Below the pieces are notes generated by a model. That model ran no database searches, had not been told where the DNA came from, and was given only the letters and a program-made list of their open reading frames with translations. A program made the translations under genes and the position numbers. Shown here piece after piece: positions 24,799 through 37,714 of a stretch of DNA of 64,000 bases (the first letter of the stretch is position 1; each line of letters opens with the position of its first letter). The stretch lies in NCBI RefSeq assembly GCF_008905045.1, contig NZ_VWMY01000007.1, forward strand, positions 150,549 through 214,548. Reading direction: 5' to 3'. Source of the DNA: Streptomyces albicerus (GTDB taxonomy: Bacteria; Actinomycetota; Actinomycetes; Streptomycetales; Streptomycetaceae).

Positions 24799-27285
24799 AT
24801 GTCACATGCCCGCACCCGGACCCGCTGGAGACTCTCCCTCACGGCCACCGCCCTGCTGGCCGCCTCCTTCCTCGTCCCCGCCCCGGTGAACGCCGCCGCC
24901 GAGGACACCACCGACTACGCGATCACCGTCGACCCGAAGGCGTCGGGCGCGAAGATCGACGACACGATGTACGGCGTCTTCTTCGAGGACATCAACCGGG
25001 CCGCGGACGGCGGCCTGTACGCGGAACTCGTGCAGAACCGGTCGTTCGAGTACTCGACGGCCGACAACCGCTCGTACACGCCCCTCACCTCCTGGGCGAC
25101 CACCGGCACGGCGAAGACCGTCGACGACGACGGCCGCCTGAACGCCCGCAACCGCACGTATCTCGCCCTGGACGGCGGCTCGTCCGTCACCAACTCCGGC
25201 TACAACACCGGTATCGCGGTCGAGAGCGGCAAGGTCTACGACTTCTCAGTCTGGGCCCGCGCCGAAGGGGCGTCGGCCCTCACGGTGACCCTGCAGGACG
25301 CCGACGGCGAGCTCGCGCAGGCCCGTCGCGTCACCGCACGCGGCGGCTGGGCCAAGTACACGGCACGGTTCACCGCGACGCGCACCAGCACCACCGGCCG
25401 GCTCACCGTCGCCGCCGGCAGTCCGGCCGCGCTCGACATGATCTCGCTCATCCCGCGCGACACGTACAAGGGCCACGGGCTGCGCAAGGACCTCGCCCAG
25501 AAGATCGCCGCCCTGGACCCCGCCTTCGTCCGCTTCCCGGGCGGCTGCCTGGTCAACACCGGCAGCATGGAGGGCTACGACGAGGCATCCGGCTGGGAGC
25601 GCAAGCGCTCGTACCAGTGGAAGGACACCATCGGTCCGGTCGAGCAGCGCGCGACCAACTCCAACTTCTGGGGCTACAACCAGAGTTACGGGCTCGGCTA
25701 CTACGAGTACTTCCAGTTCTCCGAGGACATCGGCGCGATGCCGCTGCCCGTCGTGCCCGCCCTCGTCACCGGCTGCGGCCAGAACAAGGCCACCGACGAC
25801 GACACCCTCCTCAAGCGCCACATCCAGGACACCCTGGACCTCATCGAGTTCGCCAACGGGCCCGTGACCAGCGAGTGGGGCAAGAAGCGGGCCAGGATGG
25901 GCCACCCGAAGCCCTTCAATCTCACCCACCTCGGGGTCGGCAACGAGGAGAACCTCCCGAACGAGTTCTTCGAGCGCTTCAAGCAGTTCCGCACGGCCAT
26001 CGAGGCGAAGTACCCGGACATCACCATCATCTCCAACTCCGGTCCGGACGACGCCGGTTCGACGTTCGACACGGCCTGGAAGCTCAACCGGGAAGCGAAC
26101 GTCGACATGGTCGACGAGCACTACTACAACAGCCCGCAGTGGTTCCTGCAGAACAACGACCGCTACGACTCGTACGACAGGAACGGCCCCAAGGTCTTCC
26201 TCGGCGAGTACGCCTCGCAGGGCAACACCTTCAAGAACGCCCTCTCTGAAGCCGCGTTCATGACCGGCCTCGAACGCAACGCGGACATCGTGAAGCTCGC
26301 CTCGTACGCCCCGCTGCTCGCCAACGAGGACTACGTGCAGTGGCGCCCCGACATGATCTGGTTCAACAACCACGCCTCCTGGAACTCCGCCAACTACGAG
26401 GTCCAGAAGCTCTTCATGCGCAACGTCGGCGACCGTGTCGTGCCGTCGAGCGCGACCGGCACGCCCTCGCTGAGCGGGCCCATCACGGGCGCGGTCGGCC
26501 TGTCGACGTGGGCGACGACCGCGGCGTACGACGACGTGAAGGTGACCGGCGCGGACGGCACGGCACTGCTCAGCGACGACTTCTCGGGTGACGCCTCGAA
26601 GTGGACCCACACGGGCGGCGGCAGCTGGAGCGTCCAGGACGGGCAGTACGTGCAGACCGACGAGGCCGCCGAGAACACCATGGTGTCGGCGGGCGACCCG
26701 GCCTGGCACGACTACGACCTGCACGTGAAGGCCACCAAGAAGGCCGGCAAGGAAGGCTTCCTCGTCGCCTTCGGAGTCAAGGACACCGGCAACTACTACT
26801 GGTGGAACCTGGGCGGCTGGAACAACACCCAGTCCGCGGTCGAGCAGGCCTCGGACGGCGGCAAGTCGACGCTCATCTCCAAGGCCGGGTCCATCGAGAC
26901 GGGCCGCGCGTACGACATCGACATCAAGGTGCGCGGCCGACAGGTGACCCTCTACCTCGACGGCAAGGAGTGGGGCAGCTTCACCGACGACAAGCCGGCC
27001 GAGCCGTTCCGGCAGGTCGTCACGCGGGACGCGAAGACCGGTGACCTGATCGTCAAGGTGGTCAACGCCCAGGCGGCGGACGCCCGTACGGCGATCGACC
27101 TCGGTGGCGCGAAGGTCGCGTCGAAGGCCCGGGTGACCACGCTCGCGGCCGCGCCCGACGCGGTGAACACCGAGACGGACACGGCCGTCGCGCCGGTCAC
27201 GTCCACCTTCTCCGGGGTGTCCGACAAGTTCACGTACACCTTCCCGGCGAACTCGGTGACGTTCCTCAGGATCAAGAAGGGGTGA
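24799..27285 (+). CDS. Secreted alpha-L-arabinofuranosidase, family GH51, with C-terminal LamG-like domain
   Basis: The 828-residue enzyme has a Sec signal (residues 1-34, ending in NAAA), an N-terminal strand rich segment and carbohydrate-binding-like module (about 90-215), then the GH51 barrel with the acid/base Glu383 in LGVGNEEN and nucleophile Glu470 in KVFLGEYAS. A concanavalin-like/LamG domain lies at about 590-740 (DDFSGDASKW, WWNLGGWNNTQS). It releases arabinose from plant hemicellulose outside the cell. GGAGG precedes ATG. The convergent desulfurase gene ends 13 bp away. Confidence 0.93.
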   Translation: MSHARTRTRWRLSLTATALLAASFLVPAPVNAAAEDTTDYAITVDPKASGAKIDDTMYGVFFEDINRAADGGLYAELVQNRSFEYSTADNRSYTPLTSWATTGTAKTVDDDGRLNARNRTYLALDGGSSVTNSGYNTGIAVESGKVYDFSVWARAEGASALTVTLQDADGELAQARRVTARGGWAKYTARFTATRTSTTGRLTVAAGSPAALDMISLIPRDTYKGHGLRKDLAQKIAALDPAFVRFPGGCLVNTGSMEGYDEASGWERKRSYQWKDTIGPVEQRATNSNFWGYNQSYGLGYYEYFQFSEDIGAMPLPVVPALVTGCGQNKATDDDTLLKRHIQDTLDLIEFANGPVTSEWGKKRARMGHPKPFNLTHLGVGNEENLPNEFFERFKQFRTAIEAKYPDITIISNSGPDDAGSTFDTAWKLNREANVDMVDEHYYNSPQWFLQNNDRYDSYDRNGPKVFLGEYASQGNTFKNALSEAAFMTGLERNADIVKLASYAPLLANEDYVQWRPDMIWFNNHASWNSANYEVQKLFMRNVGDRVVPSSATGTPSLSGPITGAVGLSTWATTAAYDDVKVTGADGTALLSDDFSGDASKWTHTGGGSWSVQDGQYVQTDEAAENTMVSAGDPAWHDYDLHVKATKKAGKEGFLVAFGVKDTGNYYWWNLGGWNNTQSAVEQASDGGKSTLISKAGSIETGRAYDIDIKVRGRQVTLYLDGKEWGSFTDDKPAEPFRQVVTRDAKTGDLIVKVVNAQAADARTAIDLGGAKVASKARVTTLAAAPDAVNTETDTAVAPVTSTFSGVSDKFTYTFPANSVTFLRIKKG

Positions 27286-27298
27286 CCCGGCGGGCGGC

Positions 27299-28546
<1,248 letters not shown>

Positions 28547-28584
28547 TCACCTCTCACGGGTACTCAGGGCATTTGGCGTGAGGA

Positions 28585-28623
28585 ACGCTAGGCATTCTCA
28601 CGGAGAATCGCAAGCGTTAACAT
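28585..28623 (+). promoter_or_regulatory. Overlapping divergent promoters with a shared palindrome
   Basis: Plus strand, for the CGNR gene: TTCTCA (28595-28600), 17 bp, TAACAT (28618-28623). Minus strand, for the desulfurase: TTGCGA (28613-28608), 17 bp, TAGCGT (28590-28585). The palindrome ATTCTC-ACG-GAGAAT (28594-28608) overlaps both promoters. A single protein bound there would block both genes. Confidence 0.65.
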
Positions 28624-28629
28624 GAGGCC

Positions 28630-29217
28630 GTGGATCACGAGGCCCCTCACTACCTGCACCAGCTGCAGGTCCCCGGCGAGGAGCGCTATGTCTCGCTCGC
28701 CCTGGTCAACACGCGTTTTACGCTGAGCCACGGCCCGGTTGACCTGCTGGACGGCACCGAGGCCGCGCACCTGTGGCTCGTACGGCATGAGCTGCTGCCG
28801 GACCGGGTGGCGCTGAACGGACGGCAGGCAGGCCGGCTCCTCGGCCTGCGCGAGGCGCTGCGCGCACTGTTCGAGGCGCGCACAGCCCATTCCGTGCCAC
28901 CGGGGGAGAGCCTGAACACCCTCAACTCCGCGCTGGGTGCGGCCCCTTCGACGCCCCGGCTCGCCTGGACGTCCGAAGGCCCGCACCGCGCCGACGAACC
29001 CGACACCGGCAACCCGGCCGCCGCCGCGCTCTCCCTCCTCGCCGAGGACGCCACCGAACTCCTCACCGACCCCGAGGCCGACCAGCTCACCGAATGCGCC
29101 GCCCAGGGCTGCGCCCGCTGGTTCCTGCGCTCCCACGCGGCCCGCCGCTGGTGCACGACGAAGTGCGGCAACCGGGTGCGGGCGGCCCGGGCCTACGCGG
29201 CGCGGAAGGGCCGGTGA
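28630..29217 (+). CDS. CGNR zinc-finger regulator (ABATE domain)
   Basis: The 195-residue protein has an N-terminal ABATE domain (about 20-135: ALVNTRFTLSHGPVDLLDG, AGRLLGLREALRALF). At the C-terminus is a CGNR zinc finger (about 150-190) with four Cys residues in ECAAQGCARWFL and RRWCTTKCGNRVRAARAY. This family comprises putative transcription regulators. The palindrome in the divergent promoter 25 bp upstream is a likely binding site. GTG start, near-leaderless according to the predicted -10. Confidence 0.88.
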   Translation: MDHEAPHYLHQLQVPGEERYVSLALVNTRFTLSHGPVDLLDGTEAAHLWLVRHELLPDRVALNGRQAGRLLGLREALRALFEARTAHSVPPGESLNTLNSALGAAPSTPRLAWTSEGPHRADEPDTGNPAAAALSLLAEDATELLTDPEADQLTECAAQGCARWFLRSHAARRWCTTKCGNRVRAARAYAARKGR

Positions 29218-31739
<2,522 letters not shown>

Positions 31740-31743
<4 letters not shown>

Positions 31744-32663
31744 GCACTACTCGTAAGCACACCGCACTGCCCAAGGCCCAGATCCTCATCGAGGCGCTGC
31801 CCTGGCTGACCCGGCACAACGGCAAGACCGTCGTCATCAAGTTCGGCGGCAACGCCATGGTGAACGAGGAGCTGAAGGCCGCCTTCGCGCAGGACGTCGT
31901 GTTCCTGCGGCAGGCGGGCCTGAAGCCCGTCGTCGTGCACGGCGGCGGCCCGCAGATCAGCGCGCAGCTCGATCTGCACGGGCTGGAGAGCGAGTTCAAG
32001 GCGGGCCTCAGGGTCACCACCCCGGAGGCCATGGACGTCGTACGCATGGTCCTGGCCGGGCAGGTCCAGCGCGAGCTCGTCGGGCTGCTCAACCAGCACG
32101 GACCGCTCGCCGTCGGGCTCACCGGCGAGGACGCGCACACCATCACCGCCACCCAGCACCGGCCCGAGATCGACGGCGAACTCGTCGACATCGGGCGGGT
32201 CGGCGAGATCACCGCAATCGACACAGGCGCGATCGAGGCGCTGCTCTCGGACGGCCGCATCCCGGTCGTTTCCTCGATCGCCCGTTCCCAGGACGACGGA
32301 CATGTCTACAACGTCAATGCTGATACGGCGGCTGCGGCACTCGCTGCGGCGCTTGGTGCCGAAACACTGATGGTCCTCACGGACGTCGAGGGACTCTACG
32401 AGGACTGGCCGAACTCCGACGAGGTCATCAGCCGGCTCACCGCGAGAGAGCTGGAGAAGCTGCTGCCCGAGCTGGCCAGCGGCATGGTGCCGAAGATGGA
32501 GGGCTGCCTGCACGCCGTCCGCAACGGCGTCAACACGGCCCGCGTGATCGACGGCCGGGTCCAGCACTCGATCCTGCTGGAAATCTTCACCGACGAGGGC
32601 ATCGGCACGATGGTCGTGCCGGACGAGAAAGAGCAGAACAAGCAAGAGGGGGACATGAAATGA
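31740..32663 (+). CDS. argB: Acetylglutamate kinase
   Basis: The 307-residue kinase phosphorylates N-acetylglutamate. Visible motifs are [33 protein letters not shown], and [28 protein letters not shown]. Arginine feedback inhibition is usual for this group, through the N-terminal helix ([13 protein letters not shown]). The end overlaps argD (ATGA). Confidence 0.97.
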
Positions 32664-33898
32664 CGGGCAGTCAGGAGCCGACGGGCCATCAGGGACCCAC
32701 CGGCAACCAGGAGCTCACCCAGCGCTGGCGGGGCGCGCTCATGGACAACTACGGCACCCCCCGGCTGCCCCTCGTCCGCGGCGCGGGCGCCAAGCTCTGG
32801 GACGCCGACGGCAAGGAGTACGTGGACTTCGTCGGCGGGATCGCGGTCAACGCGCTCGGCCACGCCCACCCGGCGATCGTCGAGGCCGTGAGCAAGCAGA
32901 TCGCCTCCCTCGGCCATGTCTCCAACCTCTTCGTCGCCGAGCCGCCCGTGGCGCTCGCCGAACGGCTGCTCCAGCTCTTCGGGCGCGATGGCCGCGTGTA
33001 CTTCTGCAACTCGGGGGCCGAGGCCATCGAGGGCGCCTTCAAGATCGGCCGGCTGACGGGCCGGAAGCACATGGTCGCCACCGAGGGCGGCTTCCACGGC
33101 CGGACCATGGGCGCGCTCGCGCTCACCGGCCAGCCGGGCAAGCAGGAGCCGTTCCTGCCGCTGCCGGGCGACGTCACGCACGTACCGTACGGGGACGCGC
33201 AGGCGCTGGCCGCCGCCGTCACCGAGGACACCGCGCTGGTCGTCATCGAGCCGATCCAGGGCGAGAACGGTGTGGTCGTGCCGCCGCCCGGCTATCTCAA
33301 GGCGGCCCGCGCCATCACCGCCGCCACCGGCACCCTCCTCGTCCTCGACGAGGTGCAGACGGGCGTCGGCCGGACCGGGCACTGGTTCGAGTACCAGGCC
33401 CACGAGGGTGTCCTGCCGGACATTGTCACGCTCGCGAAGGGCCTCGGCGGCGGACTGCCCCTCGGCGCGACCGTCGCCTTCGGCCGCGCCGCGCAGTTCC
33501 TGAAGCCCGGCCACCACGGCACGACGTTCGGCGGCAACCCGGTCGCCTGCGCCGCCGGACTCGCCGTCCTCGACACGATCGAGGCCGAGGGCCTGCTGGA
33601 GAACGTGAAGCGGGCGAGCGAGAAGTTGCGGAACGGAATCGAGTCCCTCGGCCATCCGCTGATCGGCCGTGTCCGGGGCTCGGGCCTCCTCCTGGGTATC
33701 GTGCTCACCGAGCCGCTCGCGCCCCAGGCGCAGCAGGCGGCTCAGGACGCCGGCTTCCTGGTGAACGCGCCCGCCCCCGATGTCGTACGGCTGATGCCGC
33801 CGCTGAACCTCGGCGACGACGAAGTGGACGCGTTTCTCCAAGTGCTTCCCGGGGTTCTCGACGCGGTAGCCAACGGGGACGGACGACCCAAAGAATGA
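32660..33898 (+). CDS. argD: Acetylornithine aminotransferase
   Basis: The 412-residue PLP enzyme converts N-acetylglutamate semialdehyde to N-acetylornithine. It has [32 protein letters not shown] and the PLP Lys in [15 protein letters not shown]. The residues before the fold (about 1-25, [17 protein letters not shown]) form a flexible Gly/Gln-rich leader. The gene overlaps argB and ends 7 bp before argR. Confidence 0.96.
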   Translation: MTGSQEPTGHQGPTGNQELTQRWRGALMDNYGTPRLPLVRGAGAKLWDADGKEYVDFVGGIAVNALGHAHPAIVEAVSKQIASLGHVSNLFVAEPPVALAERLLQLFGRDGRVYFCNSGAEAIEGAFKIGRLTGRKHMVATEGGFHGRTMGALALTGQPGKQEPFLPLPGDVTHVPYGDAQALAAAVTEDTALVVIEPIQGENGVVVPPPGYLKAARAITAATGTLLVLDEVQTGVGRTGHWFEYQAHEGVLPDIVTLAKGLGGGLPLGATVAFGRAAQFLKPGHHGTTFGGNPVACAAGLAVLDTIEAEGLLENVKRASEKLRNGIESLGHPLIGRVRGSGLLLGIVLTEPLAPQAQQAAQDAGFLVNAPAPDVVRLMPPLNLGDDEVDAFLQVLPGVLDAVANGDGRPKE

Positions 33899-33905
33899 GA
33901 CGACG

Positions 33906-34442
33906 ATGAGTCAGGCGCAGGATCACGAGCACGCGGGGCCTGCCGTCCCGCAGACCCGCACCGCACGCCACCGCCGGATCGTGGACATTCTCAACCGGCA
34001 ACCGGTGCGTTCGCAGAGCCAGTTGGCCAAGCTTCTCGCCGACGACGGGCTGAACGTCACGCAGGCGACGCTGTCCCGGGATCTGGACGAGCTGAACGCG
34101 GTGAAGATCCGCAACAACGACGGCGACCTGATCTATGCGGTGCCGAGCGAGGGGGGTTTCCGTACCCCCCGTGCGCCGCTGGGGGAGTCGGCGAAGGAGG
34201 AGCGGATGCGGAGGCTGTCCGCGGAGCTGCTGATCTCCGCGGAGGCTTCGGCGAATCTCGTGGTCCTGCGGACCCCTCCGGGGGCTGCGCAGTTTCTTGC
34301 CTCGGCGATTGATCAGGCCGAGCTGCATGACATTCTCGGGACGATCGCCGGGGATGACACGTTGCTGTTGATCAGTCGTGATCCGACGGGTGGGCAGGCG
34401 CTGGCGGACCACTTGCTGCGGTTGGCTCAGAACAACCATTGA
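33906..34442 (+). CDS. argR: Arginine repressor
   Basis: The 178-residue protein has an N-terminal winged helix ([20 protein letters not shown], then [16 protein letters not shown]). The C-terminal hexamer domain binds arginine ([35 protein letters not shown]). It is expected to repress the argC and argG promoters through the ARG boxes at 29511 and 40140. It ends the argCJBDR operon. Confidence 0.96.
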   Translation: MSQAQDHEHAGPAVPQTRTARHRRIVDILNRQPVRSQSQLAKLLADDGLNVTQATLSRDLDELNAVKIRNNDGDLIYAVPSEGGFRTPRAPLGESAKEERMRRLSAELLISAEASANLVVLRTPPGAAQFLASAIDQAELHDILGTIAGDDTLLLISRDPTGGQALADHLLRLAQNNH

Positions 34443-34469
34443 GGGTTGTGTGTCGGGTGCGGGTGATCT

Positions 34470-34549
34470 GTGGCTTGTCGCGCAGTTCCCCGCGCCCCTG
34501 AAGGCGCTCCCGCGCCCCTAAAAGTGCTCCCGCGCCCCTAAAAAGCTGC
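34470..34549 (+). repeat. Dispersed palindromic element, copy 4 (reverse, with extra arms)
   Basis: TGTGGCTTGTCGCGCAGTTC is followed by CCCGCGCCCC, then CGCGCCCCTGAA, CGCGCCCCTAAA and CGCGCCCCTAAA spaced by 19-22 bp. The GCGCCCC arm is thus triplicated while the matching GGGGCGC arm is missing. It fills the gap between convergent argR and apbE. Confidence 0.7.
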
Positions 34550-34550
34550 C

Positions 34551-35357
34551 TCAGCCCAGCCTGTTTGCCAGGCCGCCCGTACATCTGACCTCGTCCCCCG
34601 CCGTGATGAGCAGGGCCTCTATGTCCGGCAGGGACTCCAGCCAGCCGAGGGCCTGGCGGGAGCCCATGGCGAAGGCCGCTGTTGCCCAGGCGTCCGCCCA
34701 GGTGATCCGGGGGCCCACCACCGTCACGGCGACCAGGTCGGTGACCGCGGAGCGGCCGGTGCGCGGGTCCACGATGTGCGTGCCGCGCTCGGCGGAGCCG
34801 GAGGTGGCCACGGCCAGCTCGTTCACCCCGGCCGCGGAGACCACGGCGGCCAGACCGCCGGGCCGCAGCGGGTCGGACACGCCGACCCGCCAGGGCCGGT
34901 GCGGTCCGGGGGCGCCGTACATCTGCACGTCGCCGCCGCCGTTCAGGCTCACGCCGGTCGCCCCGGCCGCGACGAGGCTCCGGGCCGCGCGCTCCACGGC
35001 CCAGCCCTTCACCATGCCGGTCGGATCGACGACACCCCCGTACGTCATGCTGAACCAGCCGTCGCTCGACCGCTCGGCCTCGGCGCACAGTTCGAGCACC
35101 TCGGCGACCTCCGGGTCGCACCGGTCGACGGTCAGCTCGCCGCGCGCGAGCCGGGAGATCTGGCTGTCCTCGCGGTACGTGCTGAACACCTCGTCCACCA
35201 CGTGGAGTTGGGCGACGGCCGCCTCCAACGCGGCCTGTACGGCCTTGGGTTCGCCACCCCGTACGTCGAAGGAGAAGACCGTGCCCATCACCTCCTCCGC
35301 GTGCCGCACCGCCACGGGCGCCTCGGCGGGATCAGCCGATTCGGTGGGTTCAGCCAC
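34551..35357 (-). CDS. ApbE-type FAD:protein FMN transferase
   Basis: The 268-residue enzyme carries the ApbE blocks: MGTVFSFDVRG, STYREDSQISRLARGE, DPTGMVKGWAVERAA, NGGGDVQMYG, ATSGSAERGTHIVDPRTG and WADAWATAAFAMG, with the metal-binding Asp and Thr. It links FMN from FAD to a Thr in S-G-A-T motifs of target proteins. The target is encoded directly upstream and overlaps by 8 bases. GTG 35357 (V-A-E-P-T) is the start, as the longer frame is the shadow of that gene. Most ApbE proteins are exported; no clear signal peptide is visible here. Confidence 0.9.
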   Translation of the reverse strand: MAEPTESADPAEAPVAVRHAEEVMGTVFSFDVRGGEPKAVQAALEAAVAQLHVVDEVFSTYREDSQISRLARGELTVDRCDPEVAEVLELCAEAERSSDGWFSMTYGGVVDPTGMVKGWAVERAARSLVAAGATGVSLNGGGDVQMYGAPGPHRPWRVGVSDPLRPGGLAAVVSAAGVNELAVATSGSAERGTHIVDPRTGRSAVTDLVAVTVVGPRITWADAWATAAFAMGSRQALGWLESLPDIEALLITAGDEVRCTGGLANRLG

Positions 35358-36162
35358 CGGCCTGGTCCAGGGCCGACTGCAGGGACTCCTTGTAGCCGCC
35401 GCTGGTGTACGTGGCGCCGGAGACGGCGTCGATGTCCGCGCTGCCCGCCGCGACCGCGGCCTGGTTGAGCTTGGGCACCGCGTCACCGCTGATCTGGCTG
35501 CTGCGTCCGCCGCTGGGCTGCTGCACCGCCTCGGACTTGGTGATCTTCCCGCCGCTGACGGTGATCCGGACCTGCACCGGGCCGTAGTCGGTCGTGACGG
35601 CCTTGCCGGTGAGGGTCTGCGCCTGGGCGGCGCCCGACCTTGATCCGCTCGCGTCGGCCGAGCCACCGCCACCGCCCGTGCCGCTCGCGTTGCCCGAGCC
35701 GCCGCCGGTCGCGCCCGCGTTGTCGAGAGCCGACTGCAGGGACTCCTTGTAGCCGCCGCTGGTGTACGTGGCGCCGGAGACGGCGTCGATGTCGGCGGTG
35801 CTCGCGGCGATCGCCGCCTGGTTGAGCTTGGGCACCGCGTTGGAGCTGACCTCGGTACTGCGGCCGCCGCTGGGCGCCTGCACCGCGGCGGCCGAGGTGA
35901 TCTTCCCGCCGCTCATGGTGACGCGGACCTGGACATTGCCGTACTGGGTCTTGACGACGTCACCGGTCAGGGTCTGGGCCTGTCCGTTGCCCGCGGCCTG
36001 CGCTCCTCCTTGGGGCGCGACCGACTGCTGCCCCTGTGGTGCGCCCTCGGCCGACGCGGACGCCGGATCCGACGAGGGCTTCATGGTCAGCAGCAGTACG
36101 ATCCCGGACACCGTGGCGGCACCGGCCAGCACAATGCGTCGCAGGGGATGACTCTTCTTCAT
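35350..36162 (-). CDS. Membrane-anchored protein with two FMN-binding domains
   Basis: The 270-residue protein has an N-terminal membrane anchor (about 8-26). After a linker come two FMN_bind domains (about 62-147 and 180-267) joined by a Gly/Ser linker. Each ends in DIDAVSGATYTSGGYKESLQ, holding the flavinylation motif S-G-A-T at 129-132 and 248-251. Each domain is expected to carry one covalent FMN added by the adjacent ApbE. The two halves are the product of an internal duplication; 65 bp are identical in both (35372-35436 and 35729-35793). It should relay electrons outside the membrane. Confidence 0.9.
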   Translation of the reverse strand: MKKSHPLRRIVLAGAATVSGIVLLLTMKPSSDPASASAEGAPQGQQSVAPQGGAQAAGNGQAQTLTGDVVKTQYGNVQVRVTMSGGKITSAAAVQAPSGGRSTEVSSNAVPKLNQAAIAASTADIDAVSGATYTSGGYKESLQSALDNAGATGGGSGNASGTGGGGGSADASGSRSGAAQAQTLTGKAVTTDYGPVQVRITVSGGKITKSEAVQQPSGGRSSQISGDAVPKLNQAAVAAGSADIDAVSGATYTSGGYKESLQSALDQAGG

Positions 36163-36181
36163 CGGTCCGGACTCCCGTTCC

Positions 36182-37552
36182 TCACAGCTCGAACGACTCG
36201 TGATGGATGCGGCGGGCCGGCACGCCCGCGCCGCGCAGTGCGGTGTACGCGTCCTGCGCGAAGCCGGGCGGCCCGCACAGGAAGACGTCGTGATCGTCGA
36301 TGTCGGGCATCTTGCGGCGCAGCGTCTCCGGGTTGATGTCGGGGCGCTCCCCGTCGGGGCTGTTCACCGCGTACATCAGCCGGGCACCGCGCTCGTCGGC
36401 GATGGCCGACAGCTCGTCCCACAACGCCAGGTCCTGCGTGCTGTTGGCCCGGTACAGCAGCGTGAGGTCGCCACGCGCCGCCGGCAGCGTCTCGAACAGC
36501 GCCCGCATCGGGGTGATCCCCACTCCGCCGGCCATCAGCAGCACCTTGCCGCGGCTGCGCCGGGACGCGGTCAGCGCCCCGTACGGGCCCTCCGCCCACA
36601 CCCGCGTGCCCCGCTTCAGCCCCCGCAGCGCGGTGCTGTGGTCGCCCAGCGCCTTGACGGTGATCCGCAGCAGACCGGGGCGGGGCGCCGCCGACAGCGA
36701 GTACGGGTGCGAGCTGAGCCGCATGCCCGGTGCCAGGAACCGCCAGCGGAAGAACTGCCCCGGCTCGGCACCGATGCGGTGCAGCCGCTTGCCGCTGATG
36801 AGCACGGAGACGATGCCGGGCGCCTCCTCGACGACCTCCTCGACCCGCATCCGGTGCCGCAGGTTCAGCCGGATCGGAGTGATCACCCGGTACCAGAGCA
36901 CCAGCGCGGTCACCGTCCCGTACAGCGCGTACCAGGCGGTGGTCGCGGCGGGCTCGACGGCGAAGTCGTTCCCGGTGGACAGCTGGTGCCAGAACGACAG
37001 GTACACGGCCGCGTAGGTGAGCAGGTGGATGTGGTACCAGGTGTCGTACGGGATCCTGCGCCGCAGCCCGCCGATCGAGATCAGGCCGATGAACAGCAGC
37101 AGACCCGTGCCGATCGCCGCCTTGCCCATGTCGGGCAGCGTCTTGACCGCGTCGATGGTCTGGTCGACGATCCCGATGCCGGCCTGCATCGACATGCCGT
37201 ACATCGTCAGCCCGATGTGGGCGAGGGTCAGACAGAGCATGTAGCGGCCGCTCATGGCGTGCCAGCGGGCGACCCGGTCCGAGCCGACCCGGCGTTCCAG
37301 TGCGGGTACCCGGGCCATCTGCAGTACCACGAGAGCCATCAGATACCCGGCGAGCAGACCGGTGATCCGCCCCGCGTTCAGGACGCGGCCCTTGTCGTCC
37401 GCGATCGACGGGGTGTTGTTCCACCACAGCCAGAGCACGCCCGCCGCACCCGCCCACACGGCGATGAGCAACGGGACTGCGGGGGAGCGGCGAGGTCGGA
37501 TACGGCGCATCGTCTGGCGCCGCGCGGCGCGACCGCCGGCGATCGTGCTCAC
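36182..37552 (-). CDS. Ferric-reductase-like membrane oxidoreductase (FAD/NAD-binding)
   Basis: The 456-residue protein has about six membrane helices (about 27-245) with His residues typical of haem-binding ferric-reductase domains (WHAMSGRYMLCLTLAHIGL; YHIHLLTYAAVYLSFWHQL). A cytoplasmic FNR-like part (about 250-456) shows the FAD motif R-L-S-S-H-P-Y-S-L-S, the segment GPYGALTASRR, MAGGVGITPMRAL and FLCGPPGFAQDA. It should pass electrons from NAD(P)H through FAD and haem to the periplasmic side. First gene of the operon with the FMN-binding protein (19-bp gap) and ApbE. GTG start after GGAGGAACC. Confidence 0.9.
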   Translation of the reverse strand: MSTIAGGRAARRQTMRRIRPRRSPAVPLLIAVWAGAAGVLWLWWNNTPSIADDKGRVLNAGRITGLLAGYLMALVVLQMARVPALERRVGSDRVARWHAMSGRYMLCLTLAHIGLTMYGMSMQAGIGIVDQTIDAVKTLPDMGKAAIGTGLLLFIGLISIGGLRRRIPYDTWYHIHLLTYAAVYLSFWHQLSTGNDFAVEPAATTAWYALYGTVTALVLWYRVITPIRLNLRHRMRVEEVVEEAPGIVSVLISGKRLHRIGAEPGQFFRWRFLAPGMRLSSHPYSLSAAPRPGLLRITVKALGDHSTALRGLKRGTRVWAEGPYGALTASRRSRGKVLLMAGGVGITPMRALFETLPAARGDLTLLYRANSTQDLALWDELSAIADERGARLMYAVNSPDGERPDINPETLRRKMPDIDDHDVFLCGPPGFAQDAYTALRGAGVPARRIHHESFEL

Positions 37553-37714
37553 GGTTCCTCCGTTGGGGGACGCTGGGAAGGGGAGTGGCCCTGGCCCACT
37601 GGTACGTCCCGGGACGGCCGTGTGTTCAACGGGCTGCGGAGCAAGCCGTGAACTGCTGAGACTCGCGGTAACCCCGCCGTCGTGCGGATGTCCTGGCGAG
37701 TGGCCGCGCGGAGG

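Noticed and set aside
35357..35672. Upstream extension of ApbE to residue 1 at 35672
   Set aside because: The extra 105 residues are the out-of-frame copy of the FMN-binding gene.
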